This document shows positions 8,752 through 17,272 of a stretch of DNA of 64,000 nt, in pieces. Below the pieces are notes generated by a model that saw nothing but the letters and a program-made list of their open reading frames with translations, made no database searches and was not told where the DNA came from. Origin of the DNA: Thermococcus sibiricus MM 739 (GTDB taxonomy: Archaea > Methanobacteriota_B > Thermococci > Thermococcales > Thermococcaceae). Numbering within the stretch: the first letter of the stretch is position 1; each line of letters starts with the position of its first letter. Position numbers and translations under genes: made by a program. Where the stretch lies: NCBI RefSeq assembly GCF_000022545.1, contig NC_012883.1, positions 736,276-800,275 on the forward strand, read 5' to 3'.

Positions 8752-9095
8752 ATCACATCCTCTAATCTAGGTTTAGTTGGAAGTAAAAACCATAAAATCT
8801 TTGCAGGAATGTTCGAGATGTTTTTGGTGTAGTGAGGAGTACCGGGTTTGTTGTACATAAAGTCTCCAGCTTTAAGGGGAGTCTCATCTGAAGACGTTCC
8901 AAGGATAACTTCTCCCTCAATTATATAAGCGAACTCGTGGAAATTTTCATGGACACTAAAGCCCGTTTCCGGCAGACGACTGTTTGGATTTAATAGCAGT
9001 ATTCCCACTTGAATTTGGTCATTTTTGAAGACCTCAAGTGCCTTATTTTCAGATATGCTCCACATGCTATTTAAATGGTGTATCCTCCCCTTCAT
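8736..9095 (-). CDS. Cupin-domain protein
   Basis: A 119-residue single cupin. Motif 1 reads HENFHEFAYIIEGEV and motif 2 reads LKAGDFMYNKPGTPHYTKN, giving His, His, Glu and His metal ligands in the usual positions. The ATG at 9095 has GGTGA just upstream; longer starts up to 9182 are in frame but lack a ribosome binding site. It is divergent from the hydantoinase operon, and small cupins often bind or sense metabolites, so a link with that operon is possible but unproven. Confidence 0.82.
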   Translation of the reverse strand: MKGRIHHLNSMWSISENKALEVFKNDQIQVGILLLNPNSRLPETGFSVHENFHEFAYIIEGEVILGTSSDETPLKAGDFMYNKPGTPHYTKNISNIPAKILWFLLPTKPRLEDVIWKSK

Positions 9096-9197
9096 GCGAG
9101 TCACCGACATTTTTATACATGAATGTCCTTTAAAAGACTTGTGTGTATGTTTTTGTCTTCTATGTAGTGCAAATTTAAACATAATATTGCTAGTTAT

Positions 9198-9239
9198 TTT
9201 TTAGTTAATCCCAAAATAATGTAAAAATTTAACTAAAAA
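9198..9239. promoter_or_regulatory. Perfect inverted repeat upstream of hydantoinase operon
   Basis: TTTTTAGTTAA at 9198-9208 and its exact complement TTAACTAAAAA at 9229-9239 are separated by 20 bases, about three helical turns centre to centre, immediately before the TATA-like stretch at 9241. This geometry suits a dimeric or octameric Lrp/AsnC-type regulator, and such a gene follows the operon at 15823. A similar half-site, TTTTTTAGTAAT, lies at 15803-15814 just before that regulator. Assignment of the regulator is inference. Confidence 0.6.
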
Positions 9240-9240
9240 T

Positions 9241-9253
9241 GTTTAAATATTTA
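9241..9253 (+). promoter_or_regulatory. TATA-like box of hydantoinase operon
   Basis: GTTTAAATATTTA sits about 70 bases before the hyuA ATG and directly after the inverted repeat. Transcription would begin near 9272, leaving a leader of about 45 bases with the ribosome binding site GGAGGGA. Confidence 0.5.
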
Positions 9254-9315
9254 TTATTCAATGTATTGCTGACTAACTGCGGCAAATAGTGACAATTTCC
9301 ATAGGAGGGAAAAGC

Positions 9316-11394
9316 ATGGGATATAGATTAGGGGTAGACATTGGAGGTGCATTTACTGATTTAGTTGGATATAATGATGAAACTGGAGAACTTCTATGGG
9401 TAAAAGGAGAAACAACTCCAAAGAATCCAGCTGAAGGTGTTCTTAACACGGTTAGAAAAAGTACACTGAACATGTCAAAAGTGGACATGGTATTACATGG
9501 CCAAACCTTAGTAATAAATTCCATTATAACTCGCAGTGGAGCAAAAGTTGGTCTTTTGACAACAAAAGGTCATAGGGATGTTCTGATTCTCCAAAGGGCT
9601 AACAGAAGAGATATCTACAACTTTAGATACAAAAAACCTGAACCATTTGTTCCTAGGGGTCTTACCGTAGAAGTAAGAGAAAGAATTGGTGGAGACGGGA
9701 GCATTATAGAGTCTCTCCATTCTGAAGACGTTAGGAAGGGTCTTGAGAAACTTCTAAAAGAAGGAGTGGAATCTATATGTGTTAGCTTCTTGAACTCATA
9801 TGCAAATCCTATTCATGAAATAGAAGCTAAGAAAATAATCCAAGAAGAACTAGAGAAGAGAGGGCTTGAAATACCGATAACAACATCTCACGAAATAACA
9901 AGAGAATGGTATGAATACGAAAGAACAAATACTGCAGTATTAAATGCCTTTGTAAAACCTAAAATGAAAACTTACTTAGACACTCTTGAAAAAGAGATAG
10001 CAGGCATGGGATTTGAGGGAACGTTTTATTCAATGTTATCAAACGGAGGAGTGGCGTCTTTCAACTTTTTGAAAGAATATCCAATCTACGCTGTAGAATC
10101 AGGACCAGTTGCAGGAGTTATAGGGGGAATTGCAATAGCTGAACTTATTGGTGAAAAGAACGTGATAGTACTTGATGGGGGCAGTACAACAACCAAAGCT
10201 AGCCTTGTAGAGAACCTAACTCCAAAAGTGCATAGTGAGTATCATGTGGGAAGAGACAAGTTTAATCCTGGTTACCCAGTAAAAGTTCCTGTTATTGAAA
10301 TTGAAGAGGTGGGTAATGGTGGAACAAGCATTGCATGGATAGATGCAGTTGGGAACCTAAGAGTAGGTCCACAAGCTATGGGTGCCGATCCGGGACCGGC
10401 ATGCTATGGAAAGGGAGGGGATCAACCAACAGTAACTGATGCATACGTAATAAATGGTTTAATAAATCCCAATTACCTCCTCGGCGGAGAAATGAAAATA
10501 TACAGGGATTTGGCAGTAAAAGTAGTGAAGGAAAAGATCGCAGACCACTTTAATATCTCTGTGGAGGAGGCCGCTGAAGGAATAATCAAAATAGCTAACG
10601 AAAACGCTGCAAACGCAATAAGAATTATCTCAGTACAAAAAGGGTATGACCCGAGAGAATTCACTCTAATAGCCCACGGTGGTTCAGGCCCAATGTTCGC
10701 TCCATTCATCGCTCAAGACCTCGAAATAAACAAGATAGTAATTCCCGCAATACCCCCAGGAGTCTTCTCTGCTTGGGGAATGCTTCTGACAGATATAAGA
10801 CACGATGCCCTTATTACTCATGTAGTTGAAGTCAATTCTGAAAATCTAAAACTCATTAATGAGTTGTTCTCAAACGCAGACAGAAGATTATTCGAAATCT
10901 TTGAAAAAGAAGAGGGAATCCCAAAAGAAGAAGTAACGATATTCCACTACGCTGATATGAGATACAAAGGACAAGAGCATACTGTAAAAGTTCCAGTAAA
11001 AACTGGTGAGTTGACAGAAGATGACGTACCGAGCCTCATTGAGAGATTCCACCAGTATCATGAGAGGTCTTATGACTTCAGACTTTCGGAAAGTCCTGTC
11101 CAAATAGTGAACTTACACAGTGTGGGCATTGTAAAAGTCAAGAGACCTAAAATTTACGAGAGCATAGTCGACAAGTATAGCGTCGAAGAAGCTATCAAAG
11201 AAGATAGAAAAGTGTTCATAAATGGAGACTATACGACACTTCCAGTATTTGACAGACAAAAAATCCCAACTGGTGTAAAAATTGAGGGTCCTGCAATTTT
11301 AGAAGATCCAACCTCAACTGTTCTTGTATTAGACTTCCAAGAATTCGTGAAGGACAAGTATGGTAACATTACGATATCCACTAAGAGGAGGTGA
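9316..11394 (+). CDS. hyuA: Hydantoinase/oxoprolinase family protein, subunit A
   Basis: A 692-residue member of the ATP-dependent hydantoinase A/5-oxoprolinase family. It has the actin-like phosphate motif GVDIGGAFTDLVGYN at the N-terminus, the central LDGGSTTTKASL loop and the late AHGGSGPMFA motif. With subunit B it should hydrolyse a cyclic amide such as a hydantoin or 5-oxoproline, or carboxylate a ketone; the substrate cannot be told from sequence. The ATG at 9316 follows GGAGGGA; a GTG at 9289 is rejected. It is the first gene of a four-gene operon with hyuB, an M24 peptidase and an NCS1 transporter, a setting that favours uptake and hydrolysis of a hydantoin-like compound. Confidence 0.93.
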   Translation: MGYRLGVDIGGAFTDLVGYNDETGELLWVKGETTPKNPAEGVLNTVRKSTLNMSKVDMVLHGQTLVINSIITRSGAKVGLLTTKGHRDVLILQRANRRDIYNFRYKKPEPFVPRGLTVEVRERIGGDGSIIESLHSEDVRKGLEKLLKEGVESICVSFLNSYANPIHEIEAKKIIQEELEKRGLEIPITTSHEITREWYEYERTNTAVLNAFVKPKMKTYLDTLEKEIAGMGFEGTFYSMLSNGGVASFNFLKEYPIYAVESGPVAGVIGGIAIAELIGEKNVIVLDGGSTTTKASLVENLTPKVHSEYHVGRDKFNPGYPVKVPVIEIEEVGNGGTSIAWIDAVGNLRVGPQAMGADPGPACYGKGGDQPTVTDAYVINGLINPNYLLGGEMKIYRDLAVKVVKEKIADHFNISVEEAAEGIIKIANENAANAIRIISVQKGYDPREFTLIAHGGSGPMFAPFIAQDLEINKIVIPAIPPGVFSAWGMLLTDIRHDALITHVVEVNSENLKLINELFSNADRRLFEIFEKEEGIPKEEVTIFHYADMRYKGQEHTVKVPVKTGELTEDDVPSLIERFHQYHERSYDFRLSESPVQIVNLHSVGIVKVKRPKIYESIVDKYSVEEAIKEDRKVFINGDYTTLPVFDRQKIPTGVKIEGPAILEDPTSTVLVLDFQEFVKDKYGNITISTKRR

Positions 11395-11399
11395 AAGTA

Positions 11400-13139
11400 A
11401 TGAGTGTTGATCCCTTTACTTTAGAAATAATAAAAAATGGACTAGTTGTGGCTAATGAGGAGATGTTTTGGGCATTTGCAAGAACTGCAAAAAGTCCTGT
11501 AATTTATGAGGTATATGACTTCGCAGTTGGAATGACTGATGCTGAGGGAAACCTTGTAGCCCAAGCTCCCGGAGTTCCAGCATTCTCTGGAGTACTGGAT
11601 TTTGCAGCTAGGGAAGTGCTTGAAAAGTGGGGAGACGAGATTTATCCAGGAGACGTTTTTGTGAGCAATGTTCCATATAACTCTGGAACTCACTTAAACG
11701 ACGTTACCCTAATAATGCCTATGTTCTATAAAGATGAACTCATAGGATTGGTATTAAACAAGGGGCACTGGAGCGAAGTAGGAGGAATGGCTTTTGGAAG
11801 TTGGAACCCCAACGCAACAGAAATCTACCAGGAGGGACTGCAACTTCCATGTGTAAAGCTATATGAGGAAGGAAAACCTAACAAGAGTGTAGTGGACATA
11901 ATCCTCGAAAATTCCAGATTACCTGATTATACATATGGTGACATGGAAGCCCAAGCAGCCTCTATGAGAGTTGCTGCAAAAAGAGTTAAGAATCTTATTG
12001 AAAAATACGGCCTTGAAAATGTAAAGCTTGCTATGAAGAAAATACTAGAAGACGGAGAAAAATACGCAAGATTTAGATTAAAAGAACTTCCTAAGGGCGA
12101 ATTTGAGGCTGAAGATTATATTGATGCAGCAATCGCAGGTACTGATGAGCCATTATATGTTAGAGCAAAAATCACAATTACGGATGAAAAGTTTATCGTT
12201 GACTTTACAGGAAGCGCTGAACAAGTTATGAGTCCAATAAACTCTCCGTTTCCAGCAACTGTTTCTGGAGTAAGAGAGGTTTATATGGCTATTATGGATC
12301 CTCATGCTTATCCAACTGGGGGGTTCTTTAAGCCGTTAGAGATAATTGCTCCGGAAGGCACAGTTTTCCATCCAATTAAACCAGCGCCCACTTCTACTGA
12401 CTGGGAAGGAATAGCTTTTGCAACTGATTTGGTTTGGAGAGCCCTTGCTCCTCATGTCCCAGATAAGCTAACAGCTGGACACTTCCTCTCAATTATAGCT
12501 ACAATTGTAGGAGGTATCAACGATAAAACTGGGGAACCATTTGCAATAGTAGAACCTCAGCCAGGGGGATGGGGTGCAGGATATGATATGGATGGAACAA
12601 GCTGTTTGGTAGCATGCGGGGATGGAGAAACATACATTGCTTCCACGGAAGTTTATGAAAGGAATTTCCCAATACTGGTAGAGAGATATATGGTTAACAC
12701 TAAAGACGGGGTAGGACACGGAAAATTCAGGGGAGGTTTTGGAGTCATTAGAGATTACAGGATCCTCAATAGCCAAGCTTTGGTTACCATTCAGGTCGGT
12801 AGACATGATTTCCCGCCATGGAGTGTTGATGGAGGACTTTCTGGCCCTGGCAACAAGGTAATCATCTACAAAGACGGGAATGCCCAAGAGGTTCGTAGGA
12901 TCTCTGCAGAAGTGTTCAAGAGAGGAGACTTGGTAAGCATTAGAACATCAGGTGGCGGTGGATGGGGGGATCCCTTAGAGAGAGATCCAAAGCTGGTACT
13001 CGAGGACTACAGAAATGAGTTGATAACCTTAGATGTCGCAGAAAAGATTTATGGCGTCGTTATAGATCCGGAGAAAATAGAAATTAACTGGGAAGCTACG
13101 GAAGAGTTAAGAAAGAATCTACGTCAGGAGAGGGGATAA
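11400..13139 (+). CDS. hyuB: Hydantoinase/oxoprolinase family protein, subunit B
   Basis: A 579-residue partner of subunit A. It begins with the family pattern DPFTLEIIKNGLVVANEEM, has YPGDVFVSNVPYNSGTHLND in the first quarter and ends with TSGGGGWGDPLERDP, all typical of HyuB/OplaH C-terminal domains. The ATG at 11400 is preceded by GGAGGTGA that overlaps the end of hyuA, so translation is coupled. It supplies the second catalytic part of the cyclic-amide hydrolase; the complex should be cytoplasmic. Confidence 0.93.
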   Translation: MSVDPFTLEIIKNGLVVANEEMFWAFARTAKSPVIYEVYDFAVGMTDAEGNLVAQAPGVPAFSGVLDFAAREVLEKWGDEIYPGDVFVSNVPYNSGTHLNDVTLIMPMFYKDELIGLVLNKGHWSEVGGMAFGSWNPNATEIYQEGLQLPCVKLYEEGKPNKSVVDIILENSRLPDYTYGDMEAQAASMRVAAKRVKNLIEKYGLENVKLAMKKILEDGEKYARFRLKELPKGEFEAEDYIDAAIAGTDEPLYVRAKITITDEKFIVDFTGSAEQVMSPINSPFPATVSGVREVYMAIMDPHAYPTGGFFKPLEIIAPEGTVFHPIKPAPTSTDWEGIAFATDLVWRALAPHVPDKLTAGHFLSIIATIVGGINDKTGEPFAIVEPQPGGWGAGYDMDGTSCLVACGDGETYIASTEVYERNFPILVERYMVNTKDGVGHGKFRGGFGVIRDYRILNSQALVTIQVGRHDFPPWSVDGGLSGPGNKVIIYKDGNAQEVRRISAEVFKRGDLVSIRTSGGGGWGDPLERDPKLVLEDYRNELITLDVAEKIYGVVIDPEKIEINWEATEELRKNLRQERG

Positions 13140-13143
13140 TTTG

Positions 13144-14241
13144 ATGGATTACAAGAGAAGGATTCATAAGTTTCAGGCTCACTTTGGAAAGAAAGGCTTT
13201 GAAGGGGCACTTGTAGCCCCTGGTTCTAATTTCTATTATTTAACGGGTTTTAACCCACTTGGAACTCTTGAAAGGCTTTTTGTACTTATTCTACCGTCGG
13301 AAGGGCTTCTGACAGCAATTGCGCCGAGGTTGTATGAAAAAGAGCTTGAAGAATTCAATGGGGAGGTAGTACTCTGGAGTGACAGCGAAAACCCATACAA
13401 GATTTTTGCAACCAAGATTAAGGAGACTTTCAAAGAAGGTGAAAAGCTCTTGATAGACGACACTATGCCAGTTGGTGTTTTCCTAAAGGCAAAGGACATC
13501 TTTGATAAATACTCTTTACATCCTATAAGCCCAGTAATTTCAGAATTAAGGGAAATAAAAGACAAAGACGAAATTAAAGCACACAAAAAAGCGGCTGAAA
13601 TTGTCGATAAAGTGTTTTATAGGTTCATAGAAGGAAAACTCGAGGGGAAGTCTGAGAGGGAGCTAGCAAATAGGATAGAATACATGATAAAAAATGAGTT
13701 CGGAGCTGACGATGTCTCATTTGAACCGATTGTCGCTTCAGGACCAAATGGAGCAAATCCACATCATAGACCATCACACAGAAAAATTCGAAAAGGAGAC
13801 GTCGTTATTTTTGACTATGGAGCAAAGTATCTTGGGTACTGTTCTGACGTCACTAGAACAGTGGTAGTAGGACCGCCCTCCGAGGAGGTCAAAAAGGTTT
13901 ATGAAATTGTCAAAGAAGCCCAAGAAACGGCTGTCCAGAAAGTTGCTGAAGGAATACCTGCGGAGGTTGTAGATGCCACAGCAAGAGGGATTATATCAAA
14001 ATATGGCTACGGCGAGTACTTTATCCACAGAACGGGGCATGGGTTAGGAATAGATGTTCATGAAGAACCCTACATCTCTCCAGGGAATAAAAAGATTCTC
14101 AAAGACGGAATGGTATTTACAATTGAACCAGGGATTTATCTGCAGGGAAAATTTGGCGTTAGGATTGAAGATGATGTGGCCTTAGTAGATAAAAAGGGGA
14201 TAAGGTTGACTAATGCGGATAGGGAATTGATCACGCTATAG
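13144..14241 (+). CDS. M24 family metallopeptidase (Xaa-Pro dipeptidase-like)
   Basis: A 365-residue two-domain enzyme with a creatinase-like N-terminal domain and a pita-bread C-terminal domain. The five metal ligands are visible: two Asp in VIFDYGAKYLGYCSDVTRT, His in HRTGHGLGIDVHEEP, Glu in FTIEPGIYL and Glu in VRIEDDVAL. The family contains prolidases, aminopeptidases and creatinase. Its position between hyuB and the transporter, four bases after the hyuB stop, suggests it acts on the product or a peptide-linked substrate of the hydantoinase rather than being a general prolidase. That is inference. The ATG at 13144 has GGAGAGGGG upstream. Confidence 0.9.
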   Translation: MDYKRRIHKFQAHFGKKGFEGALVAPGSNFYYLTGFNPLGTLERLFVLILPSEGLLTAIAPRLYEKELEEFNGEVVLWSDSENPYKIFATKIKETFKEGEKLLIDDTMPVGVFLKAKDIFDKYSLHPISPVISELREIKDKDEIKAHKKAAEIVDKVFYRFIEGKLEGKSERELANRIEYMIKNEFGADDVSFEPIVASGPNGANPHHRPSHRKIRKGDVVIFDYGAKYLGYCSDVTRTVVVGPPSEEVKKVYEIVKEAQETAVQKVAEGIPAEVVDATARGIISKYGYGEYFIHRTGHGLGIDVHEEPYISPGNKKILKDGMVFTIEPGIYLQGKFGVRIEDDVALVDKKGIRLTNADRELITL

Positions 14242-14266
14242 TGTTTGGATGTTTGGGGGTGAAAAA

Positions 14267-15565
14267 ATGGGAGAAGAAATGGGTTATGACGTACCTACAA
14301 AACCTATACCCTTAGAGAAGAGGGAGTCTTGGCTAAGTCCTGCAATAGTATATGCAGGATGTGAATTTACACTATCAGTTGTGATGGTTGGAGCAGGATT
14401 AGTAGGAGCCTTTACTGTGCAGAAAATAGCATTGTTACTAGCTGTAGCTCTCTTGGTGACTTGGATAGGAAATGCGATTAACTCATACATTGGTTCAAAA
14501 ACAGGGCTTCCTGCTGGTGTTATTGCAAGACAGAGCTTTGGTACCATTCAATCAAGAATACTAATTTCACTAATACTAATAATCTTAGGACTAGGCTGGT
14601 GGGCTATACAAACTGCTATAGCAGCAAATGCTTTTTGTGCCGGGTTTGGTATTGATTATACAACAGAAAAACTTCAATGGGCGCTGATGGTAGTAGCGCT
14701 AGGAATTGTGTTCATGCTTCCCGCAGTGTTAGGATACACCTCTATAAAGATAGTGGATTATCTGGGAGTTCCAGTCGGAATGTTGATTTTTGGGATGGGA
14801 ATCTACCTTGCTATCAAATCTTATGGAGTTGAAGGTATACTTAACTGGGTACCAACTGAAACTATGCCAATAAGCACCGCCCTCTCTACAATAATTGGAG
14901 TAAATGTTTGCCAGTGGGTCATGATTTCAGATTATGCAAGAGTTGCAAAGCCAGGTTGGAAAAATGCAATTTTAGTACCATCCCTTGTGATTCTAGTTGG
15001 ATTTATCTTAATGTTGACGGGAGCAATAATGGCAGTTGGTGTAGGTTCATGGGACATTATTCAAGTGATGGTTCTATTGGGTTACCCATTTTGGGCATAC
15101 TTCCTAACTTTCCTTGCACAGTGGACTACACAGTTAGTAAATGTATACAGTCCTGCATTAGCTATAGGTAATACGTTCAATGTTAAAGAACGCAGAAAGC
15201 AACAGATTCTCACAGTATTCGTAGGTATTGTGGGAATTATTTTGGCATTGGCAGGTATTCTTGAAAGGTACATGAACTGGTTACTTTTCATGTCGCTGCT
15301 TTTCCCACCAATTGCAGCGATTATGGCAACTGATTTCCTAATCTTAAGAAAGGAAAGATGGAATGAAAAATCAGGATGGAATATAGTAGCTACGATAACG
15401 TTGATCTGTGGTTTACTATTTGGTTATTACAACCAAAAAGTAGCATTTGGGATACCCCCAGTACAGTCATATATTTTTACAACAATACTTTACTATGTTC
15501 TTATGCTCCTTAAGGCAAAGATTGCACCAGATCAATTTACACCAAAACACTGGCTTAGCAACTAG
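14267..15565 (+). CDS. NCS1-family nucleobase/hydantoin-type permease
   Basis: A 432-residue protein with about 12 hydrophobic segments and the N-terminal signature PIPLEKRESWLSPAIVYAG of the nucleobase:cation symporter-1 family (CodB, Mhp1, allantoin permeases). This family includes benzyl-hydantoin transporter Mhp1, so its place as the last gene of a hydantoinase operon makes hydantoin, allantoin or pyrimidine uptake plausible. The ATG at 14267 follows GGGGGTGA; an ATG at 14249 is less likely. A hairpin and T-rich run follow the stop. Confidence 0.9.
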   Translation: MGEEMGYDVPTKPIPLEKRESWLSPAIVYAGCEFTLSVVMVGAGLVGAFTVQKIALLLAVALLVTWIGNAINSYIGSKTGLPAGVIARQSFGTIQSRILISLILIILGLGWWAIQTAIAANAFCAGFGIDYTTEKLQWALMVVALGIVFMLPAVLGYTSIKIVDYLGVPVGMLIFGMGIYLAIKSYGVEGILNWVPTETMPISTALSTIIGVNVCQWVMISDYARVAKPGWKNAILVPSLVILVGFILMLTGAIMAVGVGSWDIIQVMVLLGYPFWAYFLTFLAQWTTQLVNVYSPALAIGNTFNVKERRKQQILTVFVGIVGIILALAGILERYMNWLLFMSLLFPPIAAIMATDFLILRKERWNEKSGWNIVATITLICGLLFGYYNQKVAFGIPPVQSYIFTTILYYVLMLLKAKIAPDQFTPKHWLSN

Positions 15566-15569
15566 TAAA

Positions 15570-15595
15570 GAGCATAATAATGCTCCTTTGTTTTT
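15570..15595 (+). terminator. Hairpin and T-run after NCS1 permease
   Basis: GAGCAT (15570-15575) and ATGCTC (15580-15585) form a perfect six-pair stem with an AATA loop, followed by CTTTGTTTTT. It lies four bases after the permease stop and probably ends the operon transcript. The remaining bases up to 15780 hold no convincing gene. Confidence 0.5.
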
Positions 15596-15790
15596 ACTAT
15601 TTTTGCTTGTAGGATAACCTGTGATCTAAATTCAAGAACCCACGAGCTTGTGCTCACACCTAATGGAGAAGTTAGTTGAAAATATAGAGAGTCTATGCAC
15701 TTTTTTATTTTCATCGTTGTTAGGTTCCCTTTTACATTAAACTTCAGCAATTTGTTGATTCTGGAAAGAGACTTACAAAATTTTAGCGAA

Positions 15791-15814
15791 ATTTTTTAAT
15801 ACTTTTTTAGTAAT
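15791..15814 (+). promoter_or_regulatory. Promoter and possible auto-operator of Lrp gene
   Basis: ATTTTTTAATAC looks like a TATA box about 25-30 bases before the ATG at 15823, which would give a leaderless or nearly leaderless mRNA; no ribosome binding site is visible. It is followed by TTTTTTAGTAAT, close to the half-site in the hydantoinase promoter (TTTTTTAGTTAAT), which suggests autoregulation. Confidence 0.45.
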
Positions 15815-15822
15815 CTGACATC

Positions 15823-16347
15823 ATGTTGAACGAACTTATGTATGAGGAAGAAATTGCAATTTTAAAAAATATCCTTAAAGGTAAATTAGATGATTTGGAT
15901 ATCAAAATATACCAATTATTGCGGGAAGACGGAAGAATGAGCGATACTAAAATTGCGGAAAAACTTCAAGTCTCAATTACCACAGTTAGACGACGACGCA
16001 TGAGGCTTCAAGAAGAAGGGATTTTGCAAATAATAGCATTAATTTTGCTTAGAGCAGCTAATGTTGCATATGCTGATGTTTTAATTAAATTTAAGCAAAA
16101 TGTTAAGATGGAAGAGATTAAAGAATTTATTAGCAGAGCAGTGTTTAATCCGAGGATATATGAAGCAACTGAGTACTTTGGGGGAGAATACGATTTATTA
16201 CTAAGATTTTTTGAATCTAATCCTGAGAAACTCAAATACCATATAGACAAGTTCCTCAGAGAGGTAGATATCGTGGAAATATACAGAATATTCCCTGCAA
16301 TTGGAAGTCCCAAAGCATGGTATCGCAAATTTACGTTAAAATTCTAA
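15823..16347 (+). CDS. Lrp/AsnC family transcriptional regulator
   Basis: A 174-residue DNA-binding protein. The helix-turn-helix reads DGRMSDTKIAEKLQVSITTVRRR (about residues 35-58) and is followed by a RAM-type ligand-binding domain with YFGGEYDLLLRF near residue 125. The N-terminal extension of about 20 residues before the HTH is slightly longer than in classical Lrp. Being next to the hydantoinase/NCS1 operon, it is the likely regulator of that operon and of itself, as the shared half-site suggests. Effector unknown. Confidence 0.88.
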   Translation: MLNELMYEEEIAILKNILKGKLDDLDIKIYQLLREDGRMSDTKIAEKLQVSITTVRRRRMRLQEEGILQIIALILLRAANVAYADVLIKFKQNVKMEEIKEFISRAVFNPRIYEATEYFGGEYDLLLRFFESNPEKLKYHIDKFLREVDIVEIYRIFPAIGSPKAWYRKFTLKF

Positions 16348-16383
16348 AAAAGTAAAGTAATGAATAACTTAGAGTCTACGAGC

Positions 16384-16560
16384 TCAGTCGAAGTCCCATA
16401 TTGTCCTTCCTTTGTAAAACATCATTACATAGCCACAGCTCTCACAGATTGCGATTTTCACCTTATGAGCTGTGAAGCCCCATTTGCTATCTAATTTCCC
16501 GTCTTCAAATTTAAAACTGGTTCCTCCACAAAGGGGGCATGTAAGTTGTCTTCTTTCCAT
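16384..16560 (-). CDS. Small zinc-ribbon protein
   Basis: A 58-residue ORF beginning MERRQLTCPLCGG. Two CxxC pairs (Cys8/Cys11 and Cys39/Cys42) form a zinc ribbon, and the C-terminus YKGRTIWDFD is typical of small archaeal nucleic-acid-related zinc ribbons. GGTGATTTT precedes the ATG at 16560. It lies 10 bases downstream of the TraB gene and probably belongs to the RNase Z-TraB operon. Function unknown. Confidence 0.8.
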   Translation of the reverse strand: MERRQLTCPLCGGTSFKFEDGKLDSKWGFTAHKVKIAICESCGYVMMFYKGRTIWDFD

Positions 16561-16570
16561 AAAATCACCA

Positions 16571-17272
16571 TTATAAGTTTGTTTTGGACTTAATAAATCT
16601 TTGCTCTTTGTAAGAGTTTAAAATTCTTTCTATCCCTTTTTTATGGCCCAGTCCAACCACGGCAATGACTTTTGGTTTTTTAAGTCCCATCCTTTTTAAG
16701 TCATCAACGATTTTTTTGAGGTTTCTTGCCATAATCTCATTTCGTTCTTCTACCAGAACTTTAAAGAGGTAGGGATATCTAGTTTTGAATTGTTGCATCA
16801 TTATTTTGTAGTTTTCCGTGATATCCTCCGAGTTTTCTTCCCTACTGGGAGCTATAGGGAGAAGCACTAAAGCACTTTCAAGAAATAGAAACACTTTTTC
16901 CCTAAAAGGCGCTTTCAGAAGTTTCTCCATAATGATCCTAATGTCTTCGTCGATTAGATAAAGGGGGACACCGAGAAGTCCAGACATATAAATAGCTTCT
17001 TTCATTTCTTCCCCAGGTTTCATACCGAACTCTTCTCCAATTTTCTCTTCCACCTTCATTAGAATATATGTCAGAAGTGCACTCTTCCCAAGTTTTAAGG
17101 CCTCTTGGAAGGCGAGTTTTTTGGGAGATTGAATGGCATAAAAACGCTGTTGGTCTAATTCAATAGCTATCGCATTGGGTCTTTCTTTTAGGATTATTTC
17201 CCTTACTTTTTGCCTGCTTTTTGGTGAAACATGCATTGTACCTATGATTTTAACGTAGCGAAGATAACTCAT
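16571..17272 (-). CDS. TraB/PrgY family protein
   Basis: A 233-residue TraB-domain protein. It has the N-terminal IGTMHVSPKS motif, AIAIELDQQRF (the conserved Glu and Arg) and the late VVGLGHKKGIERIL motif. The family is related to TIKI/EreA-type putative metalloproteases; the archaeal substrates are unknown. Unlike some TraB homologues it lacks an evident C-terminal set of membrane helices, although a hydrophobic segment (FLFLESALVLLPIA) lies mid-chain. The ATG at 17272 has GGTGAGAAG upstream and overlaps the end of the RNase Z gene by 23 bases. Confidence 0.88.
   Translation of the reverse strand: MSYLRYVKIIGTMHVSPKSRQKVREIILKERPNAIAIELDQQRFYAIQSPKKLAFQEALKLGKSALLTYILMKVEEKIGEEFGMKPGEEMKEAIYMSGLLGVPLYLIDEDIRIIMEKLLKAPFREKVFLFLESALVLLPIAPSREENSEDITENYKIMMQQFKTRYPYLFKVLVEERNEIMARNLKKIVDDLKRMGLKKPKVIAVVGLGHKKGIERILNSYKEQRFIKSKTNL

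Noticed and set aside
12489-12887. A 132-codon antisense ORF within hyuB
   Set aside because: It lies wholly inside a well-supported gene and shows no family signal.
15562-15750. A 62-codon minus-strand ORF between the NCS1 permease and the Lrp gene
   Set aside because: No clear ribosome binding site, it overlaps the likely terminator hairpin, and no protein family is recognised.
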